DNA of 64,000 nucleotides from an uncultured Butyricimonas sp. (lineage in GTDB: Bacteria > Bacteroidota > Bacteroidia > Bacteroidales > Marinifilaceae), in the NCBI GenBank assembly GCA_944320555.1, contig CALUHX010000004.1, positions 1 through 64,000 of the forward strand, written 5' to 3'. Below, piece after piece: positions 26,921 to 35,244 of the stretch (its first letter is position 1; every line of letters begins with the position of its first letter). The position numbers and the translations under genes were made by a program. The notes under the pieces are model-generated. The model was given only the letters and a program-made list of their open reading frames with translations, was not told the origin of the DNA and made no database searches.

Positions 26921-28066
26921 TTAATTAACACACGATATATCGGATGATATATATTCAATTCTCTTAATATGTGAACTATGGATTTCTCTGCTGGATTCAA
27001 AAAGACCTGCACATTGATTTCGCAATGCACAGCCTTCGCATTCAGAAATATATATATCCTTCCAGTCAGAGATAGACTGTTGGGCATAAGGCCTTACATC
27101 TTCAGGCAACACACATAATTGTGCATTGTATATATACGGCTTCATTCCTCTATCAGCGAGCAATAAAACAGCTTCCCGTAATTCTGTCCTATAATCAAAT
27201 GGGTCTATCCAAAGTTGTTCAATATTTTCCTTTGCTAAACCAACAGTTTCCATTTGAATAAATGCGACCTGTGCAACAAAGGGAAAATTGTGATAAATAT
27301 AATCTGCAAATTGTGGCAATCGCTTATAAGTCTGTTTATGGACTACAATTCTAATCCCTATTCGTTGATGGAACAATGCAAGGTTGTATAAGCCTTGCAC
27401 AGTCTTATAAAAAGTCTTTGCTCCAACTATACGATTGTGTTCTTCTGCTATGTCTGAAAAAAGCGGAATGTCTATCTGCAAATCATGATGCCTACATTTT
27501 GCCAATTTCATTGCATACTCCTTATCTGCAAACTTTACTCCATTTGACAGAATACTGATTGCAGTTTTAGGAAGTTCTTCCTTAATATGATTTATCAAGA
27601 CAAACAAATTATCTCCGATAAGTGTCGGTTCTCCTCCGGTTATACCGATTTCTTGAGTACTCTTGTCAAACAGAGAAATCAATTTCAAGTTGAATGGAGT
27701 CTTGTCCTTTTCTTGTAGTATTGGAGGTTGTGGGCACATAATGCAACGATGGTTGCATCGTTCTGTAGCCATTATCGCATTATGAATAGATTTAATTTCA
27801 TATACAAAAATTATTTCTCCTTGTTTATTTACGACTACAACATCTCCCTCATTAAAAACACCTATACTGCTAACAATGCAATAAGGTTTACCATTATCTG
27901 TAATGAATTCATTTGCTGTAATTGTTGCAACATATCCAGATTTCGGACTCGTGGCGTTTTTATTAACCCATATTTCATTAGTACGATGAAACACATTCTT
28001 TTTGAATGTTATTCGCCCAATAATATCTTCATTTATATTATATGAAATTCCTTTTATCTGTTTCAT
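26921..28066 (-). CDS. hxsC: His-Xaa-Ser system radical SAM maturase HxsC
   Basis: 381 residues. A ~95-residue N-terminal beta-rich domain precedes a radical SAM core with CNHRCIMC (Cys104, 108, 111), ITGGEPTLIG (142-151) and LQIDIPLFSD. Three further Cys near the C-terminus (343, 346, 352 in CEGCALRNQC) resemble an auxiliary cluster site. The last residues contain IHSSH, like its substrate. The ATG overlaps the stop of hxsA (ATGA), so the two are translationally coupled. Radical SAM chemistry on His or Ser of the repeat is expected; the product is not established as far as I know. Confidence 0.9.
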   Translation of the reverse strand: MKQIKGISYNINEDIIGRITFKKNVFHRTNEIWVNKNATSPKSGYVATITANEFITDNGKPYCIVSSIGVFNEGDVVVVNKQGEIIFVYEIKSIHNAIMATERCNHRCIMCPQPPILQEKDKTPFNLKLISLFDKSTQEIGITGGEPTLIGDNLFVLINHIKEELPKTAISILSNGVKFADKEYAMKLAKCRHHDLQIDIPLFSDIAEEHNRIVGAKTFYKTVQGLYNLALFHQRIGIRIVVHKQTYKRLPQFADYIYHNFPFVAQVAFIQMETVGLAKENIEQLWIDPFDYRTELREAVLLLADRGMKPYIYNAQLCVLPEDVRPYAQQSISDWKDIYISECEGCALRNQCAGLFESSREIHSSHIKRIEYISSDISCVN

Positions 28067-28284
28067 AAACTCGAATAATGTGATATATGTGAAAAATGTG
28101 ACGAATGTGATGAATGTGAAGCGTGCTGTATGCGGTCTATTATTGGCTGTTGGGTTGATGGTTGCAGAATCAATGAATCCACGTTGTTGCTTATGGATTC
28201 ATCCTCTTTTGCATTTTTTGTCGTCGAACAAGTTATTAAGCCCCAAAATGCAAATAGCAATATAACAATCTTTTTCATATTCAT
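28063..28284 (-). CDS. hxsA: His-Xaa-Ser repeat precursor peptide (lipoprotein form)
   Basis: 73 residues from ATG 28284 (a second ATG at 28278 is equally possible). A lipoprotein signal with Cys19 in GLITC, a ~34-residue linker, then six His-Xaa-Ser triplets at 54-71 (Xaa = A,S,S,F,I,Y), ending HYSSL. The mature repeat would be tethered to the membrane by its lipid, unlike hxsA2. It sits between hxsB and hxsC, 8 bases after hxsB, and overlaps hxsC by 4 bases. The Phe/Ile/Tyr in the Xaa positions become more hydrophobic toward the end, as in hxsA2. Confidence 0.87.
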   Translation of the reverse strand: MNMKKIVILLFAFWGLITCSTTKNAKEDESISNNVDSLILQPSTQQPIIDRIQHASHSSHSSHFSHISHYSSL

Positions 28285-28292
28285 TTTTATTT

Positions 28293-29717
28293 TCAATTTA
28301 ACCAAGACCAAAAAATTCTGTTTATCTCAGGGTCATGCTTGTGCAGTAACTCAAACAAATAACGTATTATTGATTTTGTCTTTTTACACATTTCATTTGT
28401 CGGTCTGAAACCAATCATATCTCCCTGTTCAGACATATTACGTACGGGGTCTGCACCGCAATAAGGCTGGAACACACATTCGGAACATACGGGTAGGCAC
28501 TCAGTACAAGCAGAAGAAATAATATGGTGTAGAAGTTCACCATTGAACATTTCCTGATAACTGTTTTCATTCACATTGCCCAGCCTGAAATAGTAGTTCT
28601 TGAAACGTGCCATCATTCGGGCTTCATCCGATACATATACACTCCCGTCATAATCATAGATGACGCCTGCAATTCCAACGCCTGCGGGAGATTGTAAATC
28701 AACAAAGCCTGTTGCAAACGGTGTAAGCATCCTCCTTAAAAGGAGTGCGGCAAATCCCTCTACAAAAAATGTTCCTTTCTTGTTCAATTCTATGATATAG
28801 TCAAGACCCTCTTTATAATTTTCAATGAAATCCTCTATAGGGTAAGCTATCTTTTCCTTGTACTGTTTTGCAAAACCGTATGGGTTAAGAGAGCGTAAGA
28901 ATATATTGTTGAATCCCAATCGTATGTATTCGTCAATTATTTCTGTAAAACGCCCCAAACTATATTTCGAGGTCGTCATAAGTGCGGAAGCACAATCATT
29001 GTTTCCCCATATTTCCCGTATCATGGAGAGATGCTTCTCAAAGATTGCATGATGGTCTAACTCGTTGTCTTGCAGCGGACGATTTGTGTCGTGCAGATCT
29101 TTAGGACCGTCCAACGATGTAGAAATCATACAGTTATGTTTCTTCAGGTATTTCACCATCTTTTCGTTCAGCAAGGTCAAATTGGTACAAATAACGAAAT
29201 CCAACTCTTTCTTTTTGAAAAGGTTTTGCCACTCTGCTTCCTCTATGATATATTTCACCATTTCAAAATCGGTTGAAGGGTCGCCGCCCTGAAACTCTAT
29301 CTTGATACACGGTGAAGGTGATTGGAAGATTGTTTTTACAATATTCTTAGCCGTCTGTTTTGTCATATCGGCAGAGTGGTCGTCCCGATTTTTGCGTGCG
29401 ACCTGACAATATATGCAACTGGAATTACAACGCAATGTCGGAACCACCATGTGTAGAGAAGTGAAGTCACGAAGTATGCTTTTCTTTGTGCGAAATTTTG
29501 TCGCAAGCATTGAAACCACATCTTCAACCTTATCTGTCGTAGCAATTTGTTTCGATTCAATATCATAAAACAAATCAGTATGTATATCCATTTCTCCATC
29601 CACAAAACGATGAAAATCCTCGTTTTGCAAGAAGATATATTCCCCGACTTCATTTGTAAGGAGATATTCTGTATCATTGAACCGTTCAAAACGGAATGGC
29701 AATAACTGATAATCCAT
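28293..29717 (-). CDS. hxsB: His-Xaa-Ser system radical SAM/SPASM maturase HxsB
   Basis: 474 residues. Residues ~5-80 form a small domain (FERFNDTEYLLTNEVGEYIF) resembling peptide-recognition elements of other RiPP maturases. The radical SAM motif is CNSSCIYC (Cys97, 101, 104), followed by FQGGDPS and STSLDGPKDLHD. The C-terminal SPASM domain carries Cys404, 407, 411, 414, 420 and 444 (CTECLPVCSEC, YCGADP), enough for two auxiliary 4Fe-4S clusters. It follows hxsD by 4 bases. This is the main maturase of the system. Confidence 0.93.
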   Translation of the reverse strand: MDYQLLPFRFERFNDTEYLLTNEVGEYIFLQNEDFHRFVDGEMDIHTDLFYDIESKQIATTDKVEDVVSMLATKFRTKKSILRDFTSLHMVVPTLRCNSSCIYCQVARKNRDDHSADMTKQTAKNIVKTIFQSPSPCIKIEFQGGDPSTDFEMVKYIIEEAEWQNLFKKKELDFVICTNLTLLNEKMVKYLKKHNCMISTSLDGPKDLHDTNRPLQDNELDHHAIFEKHLSMIREIWGNNDCASALMTTSKYSLGRFTEIIDEYIRLGFNNIFLRSLNPYGFAKQYKEKIAYPIEDFIENYKEGLDYIIELNKKGTFFVEGFAALLLRRMLTPFATGFVDLQSPAGVGIAGVIYDYDGSVYVSDEARMMARFKNYYFRLGNVNENSYQEMFNGELLHHIISSACTECLPVCSECVFQPYCGADPVRNMSEQGDMIGFRPTNEMCKKTKSIIRYLFELLHKHDPEINRIFWSWLN

Positions 29718-29721
29718 ATTC

Positions 29722-30054
29722 TCATTTTGAATTTACTGGTTTGAACGCTTCTTCAACTATCATATCACGAATGTGCCCAAATTGGGCATTAACGTCATGC
29801 CGCAGTTGTTGGTCTATCAATTCATTGCAAAATTGCTTGGGAATGCCAACGGTAATGACATTGTCATCCTTTGATTCAAAAATGACAAGCACCAAATTAG
29901 GATTGGATTTATCCGTTTGCTGATGAATATAAAACAAATGTGAAAACTTATAGATTGCTGCCGTTATTACATCTTTGGAATACAGAGCCAAATCTACAAT
30001 TACTTGAAACTTGTTATTATCAAGCTCGACAACGGGAAATTGAATCTTTGCCAT
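29722..30054 (-). CDS. hxsD: His-Xaa-Ser system protein HxsD
   Basis: 110 residues with no signal peptide. The family core DLALYSKDVITAAIYKFSHL is present near 21-40, followed by a beta-alpha segment. HxsD is the small partner always found with HxsB and HxsC; its role is unknown, probably substrate delivery or a maturase subunit. First gene of the operon, preceded by the structured leader at 30114-30426. A second ATG 5 bases upstream is out of frame. Confidence 0.85.
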   Translation of the reverse strand: MAKIQFPVVELDNNKFQVIVDLALYSKDVITAAIYKFSHLFYIHQQTDKSNPNLVLVIFESKDDNVITVGIPKQFCNELIDQQLRHDVNAQFGHIRDMIVEEAFKPVNSK

Positions 30055-30113
30055 ACCATCTTCAATGTCCTCCAGTCCCTCGAAGACTTTTCTACGTTAT
30101 TAAACACCAAAGC

Positions 30114-30426
30114 GTGGGACCGAGTCTGTCGCTCGTTCCACCATGTAAAGGCTCTCGCATTGCCCGATCAGTCGAAACGAGCAACGCCGAAAGCCCCACG
30201 CCGATGTCATTATATGTACCCTTGATTTTCCTGCCACAGAAGCGTGGCAAGACATGAAAAGGGTCGTGTATAACATCCCCAGGGACGTTCCCGTTGCCTT
30301 GTTTTTGACTGATCATAGAATTTGCGAGATTCTTACATGGTCAAAACACAAGCGTCCAGTAAACGCCTTTTATGTATCCGTGTCCCACCCTCACCAACAG
30401 CCGGCGGCTTTCGGCATAGGTGGAAC
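30114..30426 (-). ncRNA. Structured leader RNA of the hxs operon, family unknown
   Basis: Long-range perfect pairings, read by eye: GTTCCACC 30135-30142 with 30419-30426; CCATGTAA 30141-30148 with 30333-30340; TCTCGCA 30153-30159 with 30323-30329; GATCAGTC 30166-30173 with 30307-30314; a local TGCCAC/GTGGCA hairpin at 30232-30249. GTGGGAC 30114-30120 pairs with 30382-30388 across the outer helix, giving a pseudoknot or an alternative fold. The -7 box at 30431-30438 puts the transcript start at the outer helix on the minus strand. I cannot match it to RNase P, 6S, tmRNA or a riboswitch class. Confidence 0.72.
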
Positions 30427-30430
30427 ATGA

Positions 30431-30438
30431 CAAAGGTA
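30431..30438 (-). promoter_or_regulatory. -7 box of the hxs leader
   Basis: TACCTTTG on the minus strand, a perfect TAnnTTTG. The expected start point falls within a few bases of 30426, the first base of the outer helix of the leader RNA. No TTTG at -33 is seen. Confidence 0.65.
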
Positions 30439-30617
30439 GGGAAAAGTATTCAGAATTGGTATCACATCGCAGAAAAATTTATACAAACCGCCTCTTACAA
30501 ACAGAGCTTTGCCGCAGCCGCACCACCGTTCCCTCTTCAAGTGTCCCGCCGGGGCTTCGTCCGCCCTCCATCCCCACTCATCACCCGCTACAAAAACACT
30601 TCAAAAACATAACACAA

Positions 30618-30686
30618 GCCTATCAAAAGCAATAATTATAGCCTTTGATAAGCTTTTGATAAGCTTTTGGTAAGCTTTTGATATGG
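30618..30686. repeat. Four tandem 11-bp units with one inverted copy
   Basis: Units of TTTTGATAAGC at 30643-30653, 30654-30664, 30665-30675 (one change) and 30676-30686 (diverged end), preceded by an inverted copy GCCTATCAAAAGC at 30618-30630. The 11-bp period equals about one helical turn. The surrounding noncoding bases 30439-30617 and 30687-30837 show nothing else. Confidence 0.8.
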
Positions 30687-30837
30687 GCAAGACACAGGGA
30701 AAAGCCAACGCACAGGGAGCTCCGCAGAACGATTGCGACTGACTCCGCTCCAAAACACGACACATCGACAACCGCCATGTGCCATATTAGGCATTTCGCT
30801 CGAATTCAACTCATGCGGAGGTCTCTGAAAAAAGCAC

Positions 30838-30860
30838 AAAAAAAGAGCGGGAAAACGCTC
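30838..30860 (-). terminator. Terminator, probably the ancestral asmA terminator
   Basis: On the minus strand GAGCG, 6-base loop, CGCTC, then seven T. It lies 43 bases beyond the stop codon of the displaced asmA 3' copy (30903). Confidence 0.8.
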
Positions 30861-30902
30861 CGGCATGCCGTTTTTGCGTTTCCCCGTTCTTTTCCGCCGG
30901 AA

Positions 30903-30983
30903 TCATTCCCGAGCCGTCTGGAACATGCGGCGGATTTGGACCCCGGACGTTGAGCCGGGCGCTGTCCACCTTGGCCCGGCCGG
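30903..30983 (-). pseudogene. Displaced copy of the 3' end of asmA
   Basis: 81 bases align with 32140-32219, the last 26 codons and stop of the asmA-like gene, with six or so substitutions and one extra C that shifts the frame. Only the 3' end is present, no start or upstream coding. It lies before a terminator and behind the DUF1016 gene, as if that gene had been inserted at the end of asmA. Confidence 0.88.
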
Positions 30984-31031
30984 AAGATTACAACCATCAA
31001 GCCGAACTCACTTCACACTACCGCTTTTCTG

Positions 31032-32078
31032 TCACTCATCCTCTTTTCCATGCTGTTCCATAAAGAAACGTTTCTGCTGCTCAATCTCCCGGCGCAATTC
31101 CTCTTCGGTAGGCATGTATGTCATATATTTGGCAGCAAAAATCTGGTCGCTGTCGTGCAATACTGAATATTTTGCTATGGTGTTGTCCGTATCTGTGCAG
31201 AGCAACACGCCGACGGTCGGATTGTCATCCTTTCCCTTAACCAAATCATCGTACATACGGATGTACATATCCAGCTGTCCGATGTCCTGATGGGTCAACT
31301 TATGGGTCTTCAGTTCAAAGATGACGAACCGTTTCATCTTGTAATTATAGAATACAAGGTCGATGTAGAAATCAGCCGTATCGGTCACAATATGTTGTTG
31401 TCTTTCCACGAAAGCGAATCCACGACCGAGTTCCATGATGAATTTTTCGAGATTGTCAATCAATGCCTGTTCCAGTTCTGACTCGGAATAGTCGATGCTT
31501 TGGTGGAATCCCATAAATTCGGCCACCACCGGATTCTTTATGTATTCCAACGGATCCGCTTGACTGGTATAAGGCGCGGGCAGAGTCGAACTCTCCTTTT
31601 GGGCCGCAAGCCGTCGTTCATAATATTGGGTGGAGATATTCCTGTCAAGATCGTCCACACTCCACATATCCTCGGCGGCTGTATTCAGATACCATTCCCT
31701 TGCTCGCGTATTGCTGACGGAAAGAAGCCTGCGGACATGTGACCAAGTAAGATTTTGCACACGCGTGTGCAAAATCTCCACGTCTCTGAATTCCAGATAG
31801 AACTTCCGATAATATGCCAAATTACGCTTACCATAGCCGGTTCCGTATTCCGCAGAAAGCCTGGCTGCAAGAGCCGGAATAAGTTTTTGTCCGTATGCAG
31901 CCCTGCTTGCTCCATGTTGCTCCTCTTCCACGATACGCCGTCCGATGTTCCAATAAGTCATGATGGCTATTTGGCCTGTTGCGGCATACGCTTGTTTCCG
32001 TCCTTGCTCTATAATGGTTCTGATATCGGAAACGAGATTCTCGGTTATTACATCGATCTGTTGTTTATTCTTTTCCAT
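31032..32078 (-). CDS. DUF1016 / YhcG-type PDDEXK nuclease-domain protein
   Basis: 348 residues. The N-terminal DUF1016_N winged-helix part (TYWNIGRRIVEEEQHG, GYGKRNLAYYRKFYLEF, LSVSNTRAREWYL) is followed by the YhcG PDDEXK domain: DNLEKFIMELGRGFAFVERQ, FYIDLVFYN (Asp) and RFVIFELKTHKLTHQD (Glu-x-Lys). Predicted DNA endonuclease of a family tied to mobile DNA and phage defence; some members stimulate recombination. Flanked by the asmA tail duplication, so likely a recent insertion. 48-62 bases of spacer lie on each side of the gene. Confidence 0.9.
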   Translation of the reverse strand: MEKNKQQIDVITENLVSDIRTIIEQGRKQAYAATGQIAIMTYWNIGRRIVEEEQHGASRAAYGQKLIPALAARLSAEYGTGYGKRNLAYYRKFYLEFRDVEILHTRVQNLTWSHVRRLLSVSNTRAREWYLNTAAEDMWSVDDLDRNISTQYYERRLAAQKESSTLPAPYTSQADPLEYIKNPVVAEFMGFHQSIDYSESELEQALIDNLEKFIMELGRGFAFVERQQHIVTDTADFYIDLVFYNYKMKRFVIFELKTHKLTHQDIGQLDMYIRMYDDLVKGKDDNPTVGVLLCTDTDNTIAKYSVLHDSDQIFAAKYMTYMPTEEELRREIEQQKRFFMEQHGKEDE

Positions 32079-32139
32079 ATTCCAAGAATTACACGGCCAC
32101 GAAGATAAGAGTATTTAGAATATACATAATATATCAAAT

Positions 32140-32220
32140 TCATTCCCGGGCCGTCTGGAGCATGCGGCGGATTTGGGCCCGGACGTTGAGCTGGGCGCTG
32201 TCCACCTTGGCCCGGCGGGA
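32140..32220. repeat. asmA 3' end, right-hand copy of an 81-bp direct repeat
   Basis: Partner of 30903-30983. The two copies start at the asmA stop codon and extend 80-81 bases into the coding region, enclosing the DUF1016 gene in a 1.24-kb unit. Confidence 0.85.
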
Positions 32221-35200
32221 GGGGATGAAGAGGTCTTTGTACTTGGCCTTGGTGAGCTTGAATTTCATGTCGTCCAAAGAACCGTAGACATCCACTCCGA
32301 GACGGAAGGGCACGGGAGACTTGAGGACGGAGATATGGTAATCGAAGGTCATATCCACCTTGTGCTCGCCACCGACGGCGACCTTGTAGCGGTCCATCTC
32401 GACAAGGAAGGGGAATATCTCGATGACCCCATCCTTGACGAGGAAGTCGACGGACACGCTGTCGATGAGGTTGCGCTCCTTGTTCTTGAACATGAGCATT
32501 TTCGAGATTTCGGCAAAGGTCTCACCGTCCATCAGCACCAAATTACGGCCGTCAAGGTACGCAGCGCTGCGAAGCGTGGGCAAATCAATCATGAAGGTGG
32601 AATCCAAGTCTGACTCTCCGGCGATGTGGAAATCGACCTGTCCCTCGAAAGAGCGGAGCATGGGGACGATGGAGTCCAAGGAAGGCATGAAGTCGATCAA
32701 GGAGGCCACGTCGATGTCGTCCATGCGGAGGTCGAACCCGGCGTAGGCCCGCCGGGGAGTGGAGGCCTTGTAGATGAGGGTTGTCTGCACGTTCGCAGCC
32801 ATAGAGCGGAGACTAAGGTCGGTCATCTCCACGCATTGGTCTTTCATGACCAATTCTCCATGGATATCCTCCAGCTTCAAACGGCCGTAACGCACCTCCC
32901 CGATTTCCGTTTCGAAATGGAAATCGACTTTCGGGGGAACCACGAAAACCGCCAAGGAAGTGGAATCGGCCATGGCGACGGAATCCGTGACCATCTCGAG
33001 GGAATCCATTTGCCGGTCGGTAATCTCGTCGCCGTAGGCAAGTTCCCACTGCTCCATCCGCTTCGCCCCAATCTCCATCGCCCGCATGAGCTGGTTGCAA
33101 TTAATGCGGCGGGACTTCACTTCGAGGTCGGCCCGCAAGTCACCCCCCTTGGTGAGAGCCTCGGCCAGATTAAAGACGCGTCCGGTAAGAAGCACGTCGG
33201 AACGCCCGACTTTCACGGCCGCCCCTTTGAGCCGTATCTCTCCGGGTTTCAACGTCAGCCTGGTGCCGGGCACTTGGACCCGCAGGGGAAACATCGGGGT
33301 GAAAAGACGCAAGTCCTTGAACCCTACCGTGCCTGCGGTGAGCCACTTGCGGATGTCGGTGGTGTCCGCGTTCTTTTCCGTCACCAAGGCGAAATCGGCT
33401 TTGGCCAGACGCAAATGGCTCTTCCTCGCCCTGACCCGCAGGCTGTCCATCTTCAAGGAGGAAGAAAGGAATGGTATCTTTTTGTCGCGTTTCGACGGTT
33501 TCAAGGCCAGCGTGGCCCGCGTGTTCCCCGTGCGGAGGCGCAGGGAGTCGCCAAGACGCAAGTCCATCCACCCGAGATGGAGGTCGGCAGACATGGAGGC
33601 GACCGCGGTCGTGTCACGCAAAGGGGAGGTCTTCACTTTCACGTAAGAAGTGTCCACGTGAAACTCCAACTTGTCTTTCACGCTTATGTCCACACTGTCG
33701 AAACCGAATATCCCGGAAAGAAGATTCTTTCCCTGCAATATGGTGGAATCCGCCATGTTCGTCCCGAATCCCAAGCCGGCCGACTTGGAGCGCAAGAGAA
33801 AACTGTCCCGCTCGCTCACGAGGCGGACGTCCTTCAACTCACATCCACCCCGGATATCCAGCTTGCCAAAATTCCCATCCCGGACGTCGGACAAGAGCAC
33901 GTCGGCATTCAAGGCGGCGGAGAGGTTGCCCGTCATGGAAACGCCCTCCTCGAGCGGGAATATCTTGGGAATAAGGTCGAAGTCCACGTCGGCCTTCAAC
34001 TTGGCCATCACCCGGGGATCCGCGAGCAATTGCTCGACCCGCCCCGAGAGGTCGATGTCCACAGACTGGCCTTTCATGACGAACTTGTTGACTTTCAAGA
34101 AGGAGGGCTGTTCTTTCTGCAAATCGACAATGCCCTCGACATCCACGTCCAATTGTTCCAACGAGTGGGGCATTCCGGCATATTTGGCATGTCCGCCGGT
34201 AATCAGGAAGCGGGCCTGGAGCACGGGGACACGGTTTTTCCCGTACTTGCCTTTCAATGTGCCGCCGAATTTGACATCTCCCCCCACGTCCACTTTTTGG
34301 TCGCGCTTCATGATAGTCTCGGGCACCAGCTCCAGCAACGTCTTCAAGGACGGGACATTGACCCCGAACGCCAAATCCACGTCCAGCAAGCGGGACAGCG
34401 TGTCGGCCCGCAAACGCCCCTCCACGCCGAACTTGATGCCATTGACGGCGACCTCGGCCTTGTCCAAGACGTAGAGCAGGGAGTCGCGGTTGAGCCGCAT
34501 CCCGGTCTCGACATCCAAAGAGGTCCGCTTCACGAGCAAATCACCCTCCTGCCAAAGCAGCAAATCCTTCACCCCCAAATCCACAAACAAACGGGAACGC
34601 CGCTCGGCGAAAGAGCCTTTCAAATGGAGGTCCAGGCCTTCGATCCGGGTGTACAATTGCGTGGAACGGTCGTCGAATATCAGATTCCCGTCCACTATCC
34701 GGATATTCCGGATATCAATCCGTCCGCGGAACGGGGCCATCGTGTCCGCAGGCACCGTGTCCGCGTCGACAAGCGTGTCCGCGGACGCGGCCCGGACGAC
34801 ATCCCAACCCGGCACGCCATTGGTGTCCACGTAGGCGTATATGTCCGGCCGGACCAAAATGATTTTCCTTACGATGACATTCTGCCGTTTCAAGAAGGCG
34901 ATTGGATTCACCACCACTTGACAACGCTTGAAACTGACCAAAGAGTCCGTCCGGGCAAAAGCCGCCTCCCGGGTCGTGTCCTGAAACACTTTCGTCACCA
35001 TGCAGCCGTCCTCGATGTCAATTCCAAAATTGGGGAAAGTCGAATAAAATGTCAAGTCTATCGACTTGAAACGCACATCGGCGTCAAGGTACTCGTTCGC
35101 ATACTTTTCCACGATCGGGGTCAACTTCTCCGGAGTAAACACGATATTCAGCACAATTCCCACGGTGGCCCCCACCAAAACAACCAATATCAACACGGAT

Positions 35201-35232
35201 ATGATTGTCCATCTTAAGACACGCCAAAACAT
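32140..35232 (-). CDS. AsmA-family protein
   Basis: 1030 residues. One N-terminal TM (WTIISVLILVVLVGATVGIV) anchors a long beta-rich periplasmic region, with AsmA N-terminal motifs (LTFYSTFPNFGIDIEDG; RIDIRNIRIVDGNLIFDDRS) and a C-terminal DUF3971-like repeat region (DFHIAGESDLDSTFMIDLPT). AsmA-like proteins form bridge-like channels that move phospholipids to the outer membrane. It is the last gene of a seven-gene envelope cluster, 12 bases after namZ. Its 3' 81 bases are duplicated at 30903-30983. No terminator lies directly downstream; the ancestral one appears displaced. Confidence 0.92.
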   Translation of the reverse strand: MFWRVLRWTIISVLILVVLVGATVGIVLNIVFTPEKLTPIVEKYANEYLDADVRFKSIDLTFYSTFPNFGIDIEDGCMVTKVFQDTTREAAFARTDSLVSFKRCQVVVNPIAFLKRQNVIVRKIILVRPDIYAYVDTNGVPGWDVVRAASADTLVDADTVPADTMAPFRGRIDIRNIRIVDGNLIFDDRSTQLYTRIEGLDLHLKGSFAERRSRLFVDLGVKDLLLWQEGDLLVKRTSLDVETGMRLNRDSLLYVLDKAEVAVNGIKFGVEGRLRADTLSRLLDVDLAFGVNVPSLKTLLELVPETIMKRDQKVDVGGDVKFGGTLKGKYGKNRVPVLQARFLITGGHAKYAGMPHSLEQLDVDVEGIVDLQKEQPSFLKVNKFVMKGQSVDIDLSGRVEQLLADPRVMAKLKADVDFDLIPKIFPLEEGVSMTGNLSAALNADVLLSDVRDGNFGKLDIRGGCELKDVRLVSERDSFLLRSKSAGLGFGTNMADSTILQGKNLLSGIFGFDSVDISVKDKLEFHVDTSYVKVKTSPLRDTTAVASMSADLHLGWMDLRLGDSLRLRTGNTRATLALKPSKRDKKIPFLSSSLKMDSLRVRARKSHLRLAKADFALVTEKNADTTDIRKWLTAGTVGFKDLRLFTPMFPLRVQVPGTRLTLKPGEIRLKGAAVKVGRSDVLLTGRVFNLAEALTKGGDLRADLEVKSRRINCNQLMRAMEIGAKRMEQWELAYGDEITDRQMDSLEMVTDSVAMADSTSLAVFVVPPKVDFHFETEIGEVRYGRLKLEDIHGELVMKDQCVEMTDLSLRSMAANVQTTLIYKASTPRRAYAGFDLRMDDIDVASLIDFMPSLDSIVPMLRSFEGQVDFHIAGESDLDSTFMIDLPTLRSAAYLDGRNLVLMDGETFAEISKMLMFKNKERNLIDSVSVDFLVKDGVIEIFPFLVEMDRYKVAVGGEHKVDMTFDYHISVLKSPVPFRLGVDVYGSLDDMKFKLTKAKYKDLFIPSRRAKVDSAQLNVRAQIRRMLQTARE

Positions 35233-35244
35233 ATCAATTCCAAT

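Noticed and set aside
30114-30426. Assignment of the hxs leader to RNase P RNA, 6S RNA, a retron or DGR RNA
   Set aside because: None of the conserved core sequences is visible, and no reverse transcriptase is encoded in the window.
30643-30686. CRISPR array as partner for the solitary Cas6
   Set aside because: Units are 11 bp and directly adjacent, without spacers of 30 bp or so.
32626-35217. 863-codon open frame antisense to asmA
   Set aside because: Low-complexity His/Gly/Arg composition is a shadow of the GC-rich sense gene.
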